A stretch of 64,000 bases of DNA from Halobacteriovorax marinus SJ (GTDB lineage: Bacteria; Bdellovibrionota; Bacteriovoracia; Bacteriovoracales; Bacteriovoracaceae). This document shows positions 35,200 through 44,460 of this stretch, piece by piece. The DNA lies in the NCBI RefSeq assembly GCF_000210915.2, contig NC_016620.1, positions 2,852,001 through 2,916,000 of the forward strand, read 5' to 3'. The translations under genes and the position numbers were made by a program. The stretch's first letter is position 1. Each line of letters starts with the position of its first letter. Below the pieces are notes generated by a model. The model did not search any database. It had not been told where the DNA came from and was given only the letters and a program-made list of their open reading frames with translations.

Positions 35200-35362
35200 C
35201 TTTAACCTTATCCTTAAAAGTTTTCTGCCTAAACTACTGTTTTTACTAACTAAGTACGGAAAAAGAATTCACGAACTCCAGTAAATTCAACAACAAAAAA
35301 GCCTTTATTTATCCTCAATTAAAAGTGATAATGAAAGAGATTCAATAAAATTGATAATAATT

Positions 35363-36076
35363 ATGCCCAAAGAAAGCCTCATTCTAATTCTCCCCCTATA
35401 TAACGAAGAAGAAGTCATTTCACATGTTCTTGAAACTTGGGTAACGACTCTGTCTAAATTTGATCTCAAATACGAGATTATTGTTATCAATGATGGCTCC
35501 AGAGATAAGAGTTTAGCCGTGGCCCAAAAAGCTGCTTCTTGCTTAGAGAATATTCAGATTATTACAGGTGAGAATTCTGGGCACGGTCTTGCAATTACTA
35601 AAGGCTATCAAATAGCAATTGAGAAAAAACCAGATTGGATTTTTCAATGTGATAGCGATGATCAAATTAGCAGTGATCAATTTTATAAATTATGGAACGA
35701 AAGAGAAGCTTGTGAACTAGTGCTAGGAAATAGAAAAAAGCGCGAAGATCCCCTACTTAGAATTATTGGATCAAATGCCCTTTCACTTCTTCTTAACTCA
35801 CTCTTTAAACTTAGAATGAATGATTATAACTGCCCTTTTAGATTGATTAAAACGGATCTCCTAAGAAAGTTCTATCAACAATATACGCAGCCTTTCTTTG
35901 CTCCGAATATTTTCATCTCCATCTTCTTTGCTCAACACAGTAGAGTAAAGAGTATTCAAATTTCTCATTCCATGAGAAGAACCGGTCGTCCCTCACTAAA
36001 TATAAAGGGAGTGTTTATTGCAGCACTAAAGACATTAAAGAATATTATTAGCTTTAAACAAATTGATAAAATATGA
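35363..36076 (+). CDS. glycosyltransferase family 2
   Basis: The 237-aa protein is a GT-A fold: ILPLYNEEEVISHVLETW at the start, IIVINDGSRDKS, GHGLAITKGYQIAIEKK, and QCDSDDQI as the DXD-type metal site. The C-terminal ANIFISIFFAQHSRVKSI...RTGRPS block resembles polyprenyl-phosphate glycosyltransferases, but no TM segments follow. The ATG at 35363 is preferred over an upstream in-frame TTG, though neither has a strong ribosome site. It overlaps the next gene by 4 bp and opens a three-gene polysaccharide-type operon. Confidence 0.88.
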   Translation: MPKESLILILPLYNEEEVISHVLETWVTTLSKFDLKYEIIVINDGSRDKSLAVAQKAASCLENIQIITGENSGHGLAITKGYQIAIEKKPDWIFQCDSDDQISSDQFYKLWNEREACELVLGNRKKREDPLLRIIGSNALSLLLNSLFKLRMNDYNCPFRLIKTDLLRKFYQQYTQPFFAPNIFISIFFAQHSRVKSIQISHSMRRTGRPSLNIKGVFIAALKTLKNIISFKQIDKI

Positions 36077-37323
36077 AAGTAAAGAATTTAATTATTGGTG
36101 CGGGTCCATGTGGTCTTGGAGCTGGCTATAAACTTAAAGAAAATAATAATGATGACTTTCTTATATTAGAGAGAGAAAGCTGTGCTGGTGGCCTATCTAG
36201 AAGCTTTATCACTGATGAGGGCTACCTCTTTGAGATTGGTGGACATGTGCACTTTTCAGAGGACGCAACATACTTAGATGCTATTTCAAATGTATTTGGA
36301 AAAGAGAATATCTTCTTTCATGAAAGAAAAGCCTATGTCTATATGGACTCATACTTTGTTGATTACCCATTCCAGTCCAACTTAGAGCAAGTAAGAGATA
36401 AGAGAATCCTAGATAATAAAGTTGATGAGAACTTAAAGGTTCAAAATTTTCATGACTGGCTTAATAAGACTTTTGGAGATAAGGTCTGCGAAATTTTTAT
36501 GACTCCGTATAACTCAAAGGTTTGGTCTCATTCACTAGAGGATATGTCTTTTGAATGGATCGAAAAGAGAGTGGCAACTCCAGTAGAGAGGAAAACTAAA
36601 TCCTGGGGACCAAATAGTCAGTTCTTCTTTCCTAAAAAAGGTGGAACAAGTGCAATCTGGAACTCATTCGCGAAGTATATTGGCGAAGAGAAGATAAAGT
36701 ACAATACAAGTGTCATTAGTATCGATTTAGAAAATAAGCAGGTCACCACAGATAATAATCTCATCATTGAATTTGAAAACCTACTTAACACTACCCCACT
36801 CATAAATTTAGTAAAATACGCGAATTTAAAAATTGATCATCAAGACTTGAAGTTCAACTCTCTTTACTGTCTTGGATTGGGGATAGAAGGTAAGGCGCCA
36901 AAGAAAATAGAAGATAAGTCTTGGATATATTTTCCTGGAAAAGCTCCTTTCTACAGAATGACAGTCCTCTCCAACTACTCTAATAATAATACCCCAAATG
37001 ACCACTGTTACTCTCTACTTCTAGAGATGACTTCATCTAATAAAGAAATAGATACAATAGAGCTAGAGAATATGGCCCTAGCATATCTTGAAGAAGAGGG
37101 GTTTATTGAAAATAGAGAATCAATTCAGTCTAAGTGGTCTTTTCAAAGTAAATTTGCCTATCCAATTCCAACTCTTGGAAGAAATGAAAATCTCGAAGAG
37201 ATTAATCGCACACTAGATAAGTACTCTATTAAAAGTAAGGGGCGCTTTGGCGCATGGAAATATGAGCTAGGTAATCAGGACCACTGCTTTATGCAAGGAT
37301 ATAACTGGGCAAAAGATGTTTAA
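36073..37323 (+). CDS. FAD-dependent oxidoreductase, UDP-galactopyranose mutase/protoporphyrinogen oxidase-like
   Basis: The 416-aa protein has an N-terminal dinucleotide-binding motif (LIIGAGPCGLGAGYKL, residues 6-21) and the following ERESCAGGLSRSF...FEIGGHVHFSED block typical of amine oxidase/UDP-galactopyranose mutase-like flavoproteins. Next come DYPFQSNLEQ and a C-terminal YELGNQDHCFMQGYNWA that closes the FAD site. Given the neighbouring glycosyltransferase and SGNH hydrolase, it may modify a nucleotide sugar. Overlaps of 4 and 8 bp show tight coupling. Confidence 0.82.
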   Translation: MKVKNLIIGAGPCGLGAGYKLKENNNDDFLILERESCAGGLSRSFITDEGYLFEIGGHVHFSEDATYLDAISNVFGKENIFFHERKAYVYMDSYFVDYPFQSNLEQVRDKRILDNKVDENLKVQNFHDWLNKTFGDKVCEIFMTPYNSKVWSHSLEDMSFEWIEKRVATPVERKTKSWGPNSQFFFPKKGGTSAIWNSFAKYIGEEKIKYNTSVISIDLENKQVTTDNNLIIEFENLLNTTPLINLVKYANLKIDHQDLKFNSLYCLGLGIEGKAPKKIEDKSWIYFPGKAPFYRMTVLSNYSNNNTPNDHCYSLLLEMTSSNKEIDTIELENMALAYLEEEGFIENRESIQSKWSFQSKFAYPIPTLGRNENLEEINRTLDKYSIKSKGRFGAWKYELGNQDHCFMQGYNWAKDV

Positions 37324-38248
37324 CCTTAAGTACTTCCTATTCACTTCATTACTTTTACTATTTCTCTTCGAAGTACTTATAAGAGTCAATGACAATACTT
37401 TTCGTGCTTGGCCTAAGAATCCAAACTCATGGACACTTTATGATAGTGAATTAGGCTGGAAGCATAAGAAAAACTTCAAGACTCTCGATGAGTTCAAGCA
37501 AGATGTGCATTTAAATAACTATGGTCTAAGAGAAGATAGAGACTTTTTAATTGGTGACTTTAAAATTGTAGCACTTGGAGATAGTTATACTTTTGGAGAT
37601 GGAGTTAAATCAAAAGAGAGTTGGCCTACAATCCTTGGCGAGAGGATTAATAGCGAAGTAGCAAACTTAGGTGTTTGTGCATATGGATTAGACCAAATGA
37701 TTTCTTGGTACAATCAGTTAAGTTTAAACGCAGCCCCTTCTCTAGTTATCCTCGCAATGATTGAAGAAGATATAACGAGAACAAACCTGACTCACTGGAT
37801 TTCTGGCCATCGAAAAAATAGATTGAGCGCTAGTAATGGAGAATTTCAATTGGAATTTGAAGATCTTCCAAAGGTTGTTCACAATGAGATTAACTTTGAT
37901 CGCAATGGTTTCTTAGATTTCTCCAGATCATACTTATTAGATCGTGTGACTTTTGGTCAAACATATAAGTCTCGTGCATATGAGAGAGCAAACTCACTTT
38001 TAAAAGAGTTTAAGAGAGTATTATCGAATAAAGGTACAAACCTTATCATTGTGAAGCTCTCTAGTTTTTCACCTAAGTTTGAAAATATTTTAAATGATTT
38101 AAAAATAGAAGCTTTTACATGTGATTCATTTGATGAAGTGAAGGGTGGTCGTATCTCAGATACAAATCCACATCCTTCTGCTCGAGGGCATCAATTAATC
38201 TCTGATTGTATACAGAAGAACGTTAATTGGAATGATTATTTAAAATAA
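37316..38248 (+). CDS. membrane-anchored SGNH/GDSL-family hydrolase
   Basis: The 310-aa protein has an N-terminal signal anchor (FLFTSLLLLFLFEVLI), then IVALGDSYTFGDGV (block I, nucleophile Ser about 94), GVCAYGLDQM (Gly block), and DTNPHPSARGHQLISD (block V Asp-x-x-His). A catalytic Asn block is not obvious. This fold removes or transfers acyl groups on sugars, fitting the glycan-modifying operon. Its 3' end overlaps the convergent gene by 26 bp. Confidence 0.82.
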   Translation: MFNLKYFLFTSLLLLFLFEVLIRVNDNTFRAWPKNPNSWTLYDSELGWKHKKNFKTLDEFKQDVHLNNYGLREDRDFLIGDFKIVALGDSYTFGDGVKSKESWPTILGERINSEVANLGVCAYGLDQMISWYNQLSLNAAPSLVILAMIEEDITRTNLTHWISGHRKNRLSASNGEFQLEFEDLPKVVHNEINFDRNGFLDFSRSYLLDRVTFGQTYKSRAYERANSLLKEFKRVLSNKGTNLIIVKLSSFSPKFENILNDLKIEAFTCDSFDEVKGGRISDTNPHPSARGHQLISDCIQKNVNWNDYLK

Positions 38249-38909
38249 TATTCATCTTAGAGCTTTCACAACAGCCAAATTCACATAGATCTCCTTGATC
38301 AAAAGGAACTTCTACAATTAAATGAATTTTTGCCATCTTTATAAATCGACTTAATCTTAAGCGTTGTTCAAACATCTTAATAGAAGAGACTACTTCCTCT
38401 CTAGAGAGGGATACCTCTTTTTGAAAATAATTATATGAAATGTTGCAATCTCTTGAGACACTAGAAGATAGACTAGAGATATTGATCGCACATTGTTCGC
38501 TTTTAAAAAACCACTCTCCTTTTCCGTCTACGTTATTGTACTCTCCTCTAAAATCTCTTAAAAAAAGAGCCCCTTTCATTACAATTTTCTTTATATTGCT
38601 AAAGTTTTCTTTATCTAAGTAATCTATTGGATAAGCGAATTGATTAGTTTTTCCACATAGAAATTGGCAAGATACAAACTTCTCCTTGGGTAAGGAGCTA
38701 AACTCGACTTCACCTTCTACTCTATCAAAAATACTTATCCCCTTTGATAGACAGAATTTGCGACCAGTATCATGATTCGTATTTAGAATACTTAAGGCCT
38801 GTATAGAAGTACTCTTTGTTAATTTATTATACTTAACTCCTGGCCACACAAATAGAGCAAAAATTAAAGTATATAAAAGACAAAGGAGTACTCTCTTACT
38901 AATCATCAA
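38223..38909 (-). CDS. membrane-anchored protein of unknown function, 228 aa
   Basis: One N-terminal TM or signal segment (LLCLLYTLIFALFVWPGV) precedes a soluble region with many cysteines (FCLSKG, CQFLCGK, CAINI, CEFGCCESS), most likely periplasmic and disulfide-bonded. No family was recognised. Its start lies inside the end of the GT-C gene (11-bp overlap), so the two are translationally coupled and may act together. Confidence 0.68.
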   Translation of the reverse strand: MMISKRVLLCLLYTLIFALFVWPGVKYNKLTKSTSIQALSILNTNHDTGRKFCLSKGISIFDRVEGEVEFSSLPKEKFVSCQFLCGKTNQFAYPIDYLDKENFSNIKKIVMKGALFLRDFRGEYNNVDGKGEWFFKSEQCAINISSLSSSVSRDCNISYNYFQKEVSLSREEVVSSIKMFEQRLRLSRFIKMAKIHLIVEVPFDQGDLCEFGCCESSKMNIILNNHSN

Positions 38910-40023
38910 ACATCTCTTTTAGAATACTTCTTGAGTTTTCATCTACTAACGAATGATCAATGAACTTTGTCTCTTTAAGATCATCCAAAATAATTCCTCT
39001 ATCTCTTTGAATACTTGGAACGTAGAGAATGAAAAAGAGTCCAATCAACAAAGGCCTTAGATAATTTTCTTTCTTATTTAAAATCTTCAACATCGGAATT
39101 AAAGAAATATACCAACAGCAAAATATCATAGGAGCGAGATGCCTTGTTAACTCTGCCCTCCCCTTCATAAAGAACCATAGAAAGTAGAAGAGAAAAGAGA
39201 GAAATAAAGGAGTGAGGTCATCAAATGATTTTTCTCTCCAATTTCTTATTCCAAAAATAAGAGTGATACATGAGAGAAGAAAAATCCCAATACCAGTATT
39301 TGAGTATACTATCTTCACATTTTCTAATACTAGGGAAATAGATACTTGATTCATTTCAGAATTTAATCCTGAGCCATTCTGACTAAATGCCGCTATGACA
39401 TCAAAGGGATACTGTAGAACTCCTGCAAGTCCTCTATCAAAGAATATATTCACGAGAACAAATCCAAGAGGAGACATTGATAATAGAATGATATTGATCT
39501 TATTTTTCAAGGGTATATTCTTTAATAAGAGAAGTAGAAAGTATCCTAAGACAGGTAACACGAATATAGTCTTTACAAGTATGGCGGCACTACTAAAAAG
39601 TAAAAACGCACTTCTAAGTTTTCCTTGCTGGTAGTGCAATACTCCCGCAACAAGTATCAAGCTCCCAAAGACCTCCCCCCACATTATAGAAAAGTATAAT
39701 GCTATTTCACTCCAACAGCCCAGGAGTATTCCGCTTAGAGTTAGTACTTGATAGAATTTAAAATTATGAAAGCGTGCAATTTTATTCAGTAAAAATATCA
39801 ATAGAGAAAGAGAGACCAATAAGAATAGTACTCTTGAATAAAGTACTGGGAATCCAAGAACTAGTGGCAATCCACCAATTAGTGTTGCCAGAGGGCCAGT
39901 TGTAATGAAAGGATCAAAGCTTTGAGTGTAATTTCCGAAAGTATTTGAATAGCTAAACGAACTTAAGAAATTTGCCCCCGCCTCTAAATTGACGACTTCA
40001 TCAATGAAGATAGGATAACCCAT
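38899..40023 (-). CDS. GT-C type membrane glycosyltransferase, N-terminus probably longer
   Basis: This is an 8-10 TM protein with an acidic pair close to the start (FIDEVVNLEAG), as in ArnT/PMT-type transferases where the Asp/Glu follows TM1. With the ATG at 40023 (374 aa) TM1 is missing. The open frame continues upstream, encoding a KELNSDKTITYLLTIVLFIK stretch that would be TM1. It reaches back to ATA at 40107, preceded by GGGAG with a 6-nt spacer; a stop lies just beyond. ATG 40023 has its purine-rich site only 1 nt away. No other ATG/GTG/TTG is in frame. The substrate is unknown. Confidence 0.75.
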   Translation of the reverse strand: MGYPIFIDEVVNLEAGANFLSSFSYSNTFGNYTQSFDPFITTGPLATLIGGLPLVLGFPVLYSRVLFLLVSLSLLIFLLNKIARFHNFKFYQVLTLSGILLGCWSEIALYFSIMWGEVFGSLILVAGVLHYQQGKLRSAFLLFSSAAILVKTIFVLPVLGYFLLLLLKNIPLKNKINIILLSMSPLGFVLVNIFFDRGLAGVLQYPFDVIAAFSQNGSGLNSEMNQVSISLVLENVKIVYSNTGIGIFLLSCITLIFGIRNWREKSFDDLTPLFLSFLFYFLWFFMKGRAELTRHLAPMIFCCWYISLIPMLKILNKKENYLRPLLIGLFFILYVPSIQRDRGIILDDLKETKFIDHSLVDENSRSILKEMFDD

Positions 40024-40123
40024 TCCTTCCAGGAAGAGTTTAATGAATAAAACGATAGTGAGTAGATAGGTAATCGTTTTATCAGAATTTAATTCCTTAA
40101 GCTTTATACAACTCTCCCGCTAG

Positions 40124-40155
40124 AATAAAAAAAGGGCATTTAAATAAATGCCCTT
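40124..40155 (-). terminator. rho-independent terminator of ssb
   Basis: AAGGGCATTT-AAAT-AAATGCCCTT (40132-40155) is a 10-bp stem followed on the minus strand by a T-run (40131-40124). Confidence 0.85.
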
Positions 40156-40189
40156 CTCTAACTATGTTAATTGTATTTAATCACAATTT

Positions 40190-40651
40190 CTAGAACGGAA
40201 TATCATCGCTTGTGAAGTTCGAGTCAGTTGAAATATCATAATCCTGGCTCATAGCGCTGTTATCTTGTGATGGAGAAGATTGTTGAGAGTAATTGCTATT
40301 ATCTCTTGATTGAGAAGCTCCCGTAGAGGCTCCACCAATAAATTGAACAGTTCTCACATTGATTTCAGTTGTGTAATGCTTTTGTCCTTCTTTTTCCCAC
40401 ATTCTTGTTTGAAGTGAACCTTCGAAGTAAGCTTGTCTTCCTTTTGAAAGGTACTGGTTACAAAGCTCAGCTGTTTTTCCCCAAACAACCATTCTATGCC
40501 ATTCAGTTTTTTCTTGTTTTTGACCACTTTTATCAGTCCAACCTTCAGAAGTCGCAACAGAGAAATTACAAACTGCAGCACCAGATGGTGTGTACTTTAA
40601 TTCTGGTTCAGTTCCTAAACGACCTAAAATAATCACTTTATTTACACTCAT
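40190..40651 (-). CDS. ssb: single-stranded DNA-binding protein
   Basis: The 153-aa protein has the OB-fold ([24 protein letters not shown] to TVQFIGG, residues 1-108), a Ser/Gln/Asn-rich flexible linker, and the acidic C-terminal tip DDIPF that recruits replication and repair proteins. AAGGAGG lies 6 nt before the ATG at 40651, ruling out the 8-codon longer frame. It stands alone with a strong terminator. Confidence 0.95.
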   Translation of the reverse strand: MSVNKVIILGRLGTEPELKYTPSGAAVCNFSVATSEGWTDKSGQKQEKTEWHRMVVWGKTAELCNQYLSKGRQAYFEGSLQTRMWEKEGQKHYTTEINVRTVQFIGGASTGASQSRDNSNYSQQSSPSQDNSAMSQDYDISTDSNFTSDDIPF

Positions 40652-40841
40652 GATTTCCTCCTTCATGATGAGCACCTACGATACTTTCTCACCAAAGCTA
40701 AGTGTGTGTTGGTATCGTTAAAACATATTACGAAAACAGCCCTTTTAAAAGATATTTTCTTCGCTTTTGAACAAAGCAAAGATGGAGGAAATACTTAAAA
40801 TCCTAAGTGTTTGAAATTAAAAATAACTTTTAGATCCAGCT

Positions 40842-41300
40842 CTAATAACTGGCGTAGGGGTTTGAAGAATTCTGCTGAGGCGGAGGCATTTGCCCTTCAT
40901 CGAACTCATTAATCTTCTCCTGCATTTGGGCATTTGGTTGCTTCGTGGCCCAGAAATCATGAACGATTTTCCTCGCCATTTTCACGTCTTTCTTATACCA
41001 AGAGGCGTCGAATCCACAATGTGGGCAAGGGATGTCTTTTCTAAAGTTCATTCTTACTGCCGCTTCAAAAATGGCCCAGAAAACAAAGAAGACAAAGTAT
41101 GATCTTGCGCCCATCAAAGGTGCGAGCGCAGCTCCCACTAAAAGAGAACTTAGTACGAGTTGTAGATAATTCTTAGGTGATAGTCTTGGAGTTGAGTGAA
41201 AGGCTCTCTTAGTGCCACAGAGAGGGCAGAAGAATTCCATCTTTGGATTCTTATGTTTAAACGTTCTGTACTCTAAGGGCTGCCAGTCTGGTCTTCTCAT
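40842..41300 (-). CDS. zinc-ribbon membrane protein of unknown function
   Basis: The 152-aa protein has two Cys pairs, CPLC (about residue 27) and CPHC (about 88). They are separated by a hydrophobic stretch of one or two TM segments (LQLVLSSLLVGAALAPLMG, YFVFFVFWAIFEAAV), so the pairs may form one zinc site on the same membrane side. The C-terminus is Pro/Gln-rich. I prefer ATG 41300 (GGAG 10 nt upstream); an ATG at 41333 is an alternative without ribosome site. A probable structured RNA lies upstream on the same strand and may be its leader. Confidence 0.7.
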   Translation of the reverse strand: MRRPDWQPLEYRTFKHKNPKMEFFCPLCGTKRAFHSTPRLSPKNYLQLVLSSLLVGAALAPLMGARSYFVFFVFWAIFEAAVRMNFRKDIPCPHCGFDASWYKKDVKMARKIVHDFWATKQPNAQMQEKINEFDEGQMPPPQQNSSNPYASY

Positions 41301-41379
41301 TAAATTCTTTCTCCAAAAGAGTTTTACCTTCATCTATTCTAGCAATAAAACACTTCTACTTTTAGAGCGTAAAATCTTC

Positions 41380-41540
41380 CAAACGCACCGCAAATAGAGC
41401 TCCGATGGCCCCGCGACCACCGGAGAAAGACGTGTTTTAGACGCACCGAAGTGCCAAGAAAGTAAAACTGTTGATAGGATGAGCCGTGCACCAACGTTCC
41501 GCGCTACGCTACCGACAATTCAGCATAGCCTATGCACTAT
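41380..41540 (-). ncRNA. candidate structured RNA or 5' leader upstream of the zinc-ribbon gene
   Basis: This part of the 406-bp gap (41301-41706) is far more G+C-rich than its surroundings. On the minus strand, 41425-41400 gives CUCCGGUGG-UCGCGGGG-CCAUCGGAG, a 9-bp stem that needs a G-U pair. The plus strand would have an A-C mismatch there, which favours minus-strand transcription. 41454-41443 gives GCAC-UUCG-GUGC with a stable cUUCGg tetraloop. TATATAGT near 41536-41543 could be the -10. GCATAGCCTATGC (41523-41535) is palindromic. No known riboswitch was recognised. Confidence 0.4.
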
Positions 41541-41706
41541 ATATCAAGATTCATTCCAATTTTTGCTATGCCCAAAACACTGATTTCACAATGGGGCCGG
41601 TGCCAAAGCAGTCTAAGTGGTCTCTCCTTGCTCCCGGCAATATTTTCCACATTATTAGATTTCAGACCTTTTTTATCAGTATCTTATAGTGCTAAGATAG
41701 AGCCCA

Positions 41707-44373
41707 ATGAGAAAGATCTACAAAAGCGAAAAAGGACAGCTCAGTATTTTCCTGGGAATTATTATGGTGATTATTATTACCATGATGGCCTTTATCATTA
41801 ATGTTGGTCTCTTCGTTAAGGCCAAGATCAATCTTCAAAATGCAGTCGATGCTGCCGCATGGTCTGGAGCAGCCGTTCAAGCAAGACAATTATCCAATAT
41901 CGCCTATATGAATTGGGAGATGAGAAATACTTATAAAGAGTGGATGTTTAAGTACTATGTCATTGGACACCTTGGACTTAGCGACCAACTCAAGGCCGAC
42001 GTTGTCGCAACTAAGAATAAAACAAGCTTCAGACTCCTCCCCTTCCCTGGTTCAAGTGAAGTAGATCCCTATAATCTTCCATCAACATGTATGGCCTTCG
42101 GTGGATCAAAAGATATTTGTAAACTTGTCTCAACTCCTGGTCTTCCAAGGTTTGAGGCTCCGGGCCTTGCTGGAATTGATGACCAACACGAGAGTTTTGA
42201 AAATACAATTGCAAAGATCAAAGCAGATAACTGTTCTACTAAGTCAGTCAAAAATTTTGCGAGTGCAATGATTTGGGCATACGGAATCAAGAAAGACTTC
42301 TTTAGCGATACTCCAGCAGCCGCAACTCATAGACCTGGGGCTTGGATTCAAGCAATGGAGTTGGCCCTTAGAATGAGAAACCTTGAGGCCATCGTCAATC
42401 GCCCACCAGTCGATGACCCTATCTGCTTTGGAAGTTCTTCGTGTAAAACAATTGAGTCTTTGGCCAGTGACAACGCTGGAGGATCTTTTGGTAACCCTTA
42501 TAACGAAAGACCAATTAAGGCCTTTAAATCGGCCTTTAGAAATCTCTCAGGTGGAACCTATAAGTCTGGTGAGATTAAAGACGAGTTTAGTGGATCATTT
42601 AAGTTAACAGAGCTTAAGCCAAAAATATTTGATGCAAAGAACGGAACACTCAGTAGACTTTTAATGCCACCGAGTCCAAACGTTAACCTTGGCTCAACAT
42701 CTTTTGATCCCTCTCAAAAAAGGTATCTTGACCTTATCGCCTATCCACTTAATCTAGTAACTTTCTACACAACGATGGTAACTAATAATAGTGGTGAAGC
42801 GATCCAATCTATCGTTGGATCAACACCTGTAGAATCGGCGTGTGGTTCTACAAAAACCGGATTGCCAGTTCCTGGATACATCTTCGGTTATGTTAAGAAC
42901 CCAAAAGTTCTCACTTACTACGCAGTAAAAGGTGAAGCGAACTTTGTTGGGCTCTTCTATCCATTTACAGATACTAATGGAATCACACTTCAGGCCTATG
43001 CAGCGGCCAAGCCGTTTGGCGGTAGAGTCGGTCCAATGCTCTTTGGCTTTGGAGATGAAAATGCTTCCACTCTTATTCCAAGAGTTGAAAATGCTCAAAA
43101 TAGAACACTTCCTTATGTCTCCGCACTTCTTGTCCCTCCGGGACCATTTAGGGCAGGAAGACCAATCCCTAACAATCAGGACTTCTGGGTTCAGAGTGCA
43201 ACCTCAGTTATCGGTGGCTCGCCAGCAGCGGGGATCGATGTAAAGTTTGGTATTCCAAATATTCTCTACGACTATGTTTCAATGGGAGATCTCACTCAGC
43301 ATACAACGAGTACAGAAGGTGCAATTTTAACTATTCGTGAAACCACCTCAGCCATTGCAGAGCCACTTGAAGAGCTTGGTCTCTACGACGCAAAACAATA
43401 CTCTAAGTTTGCCAGCCACCTTCAAGTTGCTGACCCAACAATTGTTGGAGCTGTCGAGATTGAAAGGGCCCTTGAGAGCGTCAGACAACCTACAAGGTAT
43501 GAAGCCCTTAACTATATGATTCCAACATTTGAAGAGGGAGATTCTAATCCTGAGAAGCTAGCTGCCTACCCTGTGGTCAAAAAGAAAGGAAACAGTCCTT
43601 TTACAGGAAACACTCTCTACCAACTCTTTGGACCAATCTGGGGAAGTGATACTCTTTACTCAACACCTGATGCTATTATCTCGATTATTCAAAGCTTTAT
43701 GATGAGTAATCAAACGGCCATCGATAAATATTTAGACTCTCTAAAAGAAGTTGCCGAATCAATTGCTGCAACTCCTTCAACGGGAACCGATACATATAAG
43801 AATGCAGCGGAAACCATCTACCCACTAGCCGCTGGCCTAGACAACCTAAGTAATTGTGACTCTCTAAGTATGGCCACTCGTTTTAATCAATTCTTTAACG
43901 GCGGTAGTACTCAGTGTGACATCAAGCCTCTCGGAGAGCTTGTTAGAGATTATATTAAAACAGAGAGTGATACGGGTGGAGAAAATTATAAGTATTTTTA
44001 TTTAACAAGTTACGTTAAACCCAATAGTGGAACTCCCTATAAGCAACCTGTCTCAAATAAAGAGCTTCTAACTGCGTACGCACCAGGTGAGAGACAAGGC
44101 TCAAACGACGAGGGAGAGCTTCTTCACCCCTTCAATGTTTACTCCACTATCTTGAGTGCAAAGAGAAATTACTACTCGACAAAATTAGTGGCAATGAGGG
44201 CCCTCGCAGAGAGTGGACAAGGAACATATCAAGAAAAACCAATATATTCCGAAGCGGCGGGAAGTAGTTCTGGAAGTGTAAGTTTTAAAATTCCTAGTGA
44301 CTTATTGAGTACAAAAATTGTAAATGAACTAGAAAATGGACAATTGAATGATTTTGGCGATTTGACGCACTAA
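41707..44373 (+). CDS. TadG/TadE-like pilus-assembly-type protein, 888 aa
   Basis: The N-terminus KSEKGQLSIFLGIIMVIIITMMAFIINVGLFVKAKINLQNAVDAAAWSGA is the classic TadE/TadG start: a charged leader, one long TM helix, then the LQNAVDAAALAGA-like helix. The following about 830 residues form a large periplasmic domain with a few cysteines and no recognised fold. TadG-like proteins accompany Flp pili or type II-like secretion, but no other tad genes are nearby. It is the largest plus-strand gene here and stands alone between a putative TATAGT promoter (41685 area) and the sigma-70 promoter of the next gene. Confidence 0.78.
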   Translation: MRKIYKSEKGQLSIFLGIIMVIIITMMAFIINVGLFVKAKINLQNAVDAAAWSGAAVQARQLSNIAYMNWEMRNTYKEWMFKYYVIGHLGLSDQLKADVVATKNKTSFRLLPFPGSSEVDPYNLPSTCMAFGGSKDICKLVSTPGLPRFEAPGLAGIDDQHESFENTIAKIKADNCSTKSVKNFASAMIWAYGIKKDFFSDTPAAATHRPGAWIQAMELALRMRNLEAIVNRPPVDDPICFGSSSCKTIESLASDNAGGSFGNPYNERPIKAFKSAFRNLSGGTYKSGEIKDEFSGSFKLTELKPKIFDAKNGTLSRLLMPPSPNVNLGSTSFDPSQKRYLDLIAYPLNLVTFYTTMVTNNSGEAIQSIVGSTPVESACGSTKTGLPVPGYIFGYVKNPKVLTYYAVKGEANFVGLFYPFTDTNGITLQAYAAAKPFGGRVGPMLFGFGDENASTLIPRVENAQNRTLPYVSALLVPPGPFRAGRPIPNNQDFWVQSATSVIGGSPAAGIDVKFGIPNILYDYVSMGDLTQHTTSTEGAILTIRETTSAIAEPLEELGLYDAKQYSKFASHLQVADPTIVGAVEIERALESVRQPTRYEALNYMIPTFEEGDSNPEKLAAYPVVKKKGNSPFTGNTLYQLFGPIWGSDTLYSTPDAIISIIQSFMMSNQTAIDKYLDSLKEVAESIAATPSTGTDTYKNAAETIYPLAAGLDNLSNCDSLSMATRFNQFFNGGSTQCDIKPLGELVRDYIKTESDTGGENYKYFYLTSYVKPNSGTPYKQPVSNKELLTAYAPGERQGSNDEGELLHPFNVYSTILSAKRNYYSTKLVAMRALAESGQGTYQEKPIYSEAAGSSSGSVSFKIPSDLLSTKIVNELENGQLNDFGDLTH

Positions 44374-44379
44374 AATTAC

Positions 44380-44409
44380 TTGAAAAAAGTCACTATTTAT
44401 TTATATACT
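44380..44409 (+). promoter_or_regulatory. sigma-70-type promoter for the histone-like gene
   Basis: TTGAAA (44380-44385) and TATACT (44404-44409) are separated by 18 nt. AGAGGAA precedes the ATG at 44461. Confidence 0.6.
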
Positions 44410-44460
44410 CAGAAAAAATATTAAATAAATTATCAATAGAATTATACAGAGGAATTTCCT

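Noticed and set aside
41437-41458. Minus-strand TTGGCAC...GTGCG as a sigma-54 site for the zinc-ribbon gene
   Set aside because: GG and GC are 9 nt apart instead of 10, and the bases are better explained by the cUUCGg hairpin.
41375-41460. Cyclic-di-GMP (GEMM) riboswitch in the 41.4-kb structured region
   Set aside because: The GGTGGTCGCGGGG hairpin looks faintly similar to a GEMM stem, but the conserved GEMM core (GACGCAAAGC and partner segments) is missing.
41486-41801. Short plus-strand ORFs in the gap before the TadG-like gene
   Set aside because: They overlap the G+C-rich hairpin region and the TadG start in another frame, with no ribosome site or recognisable domain.
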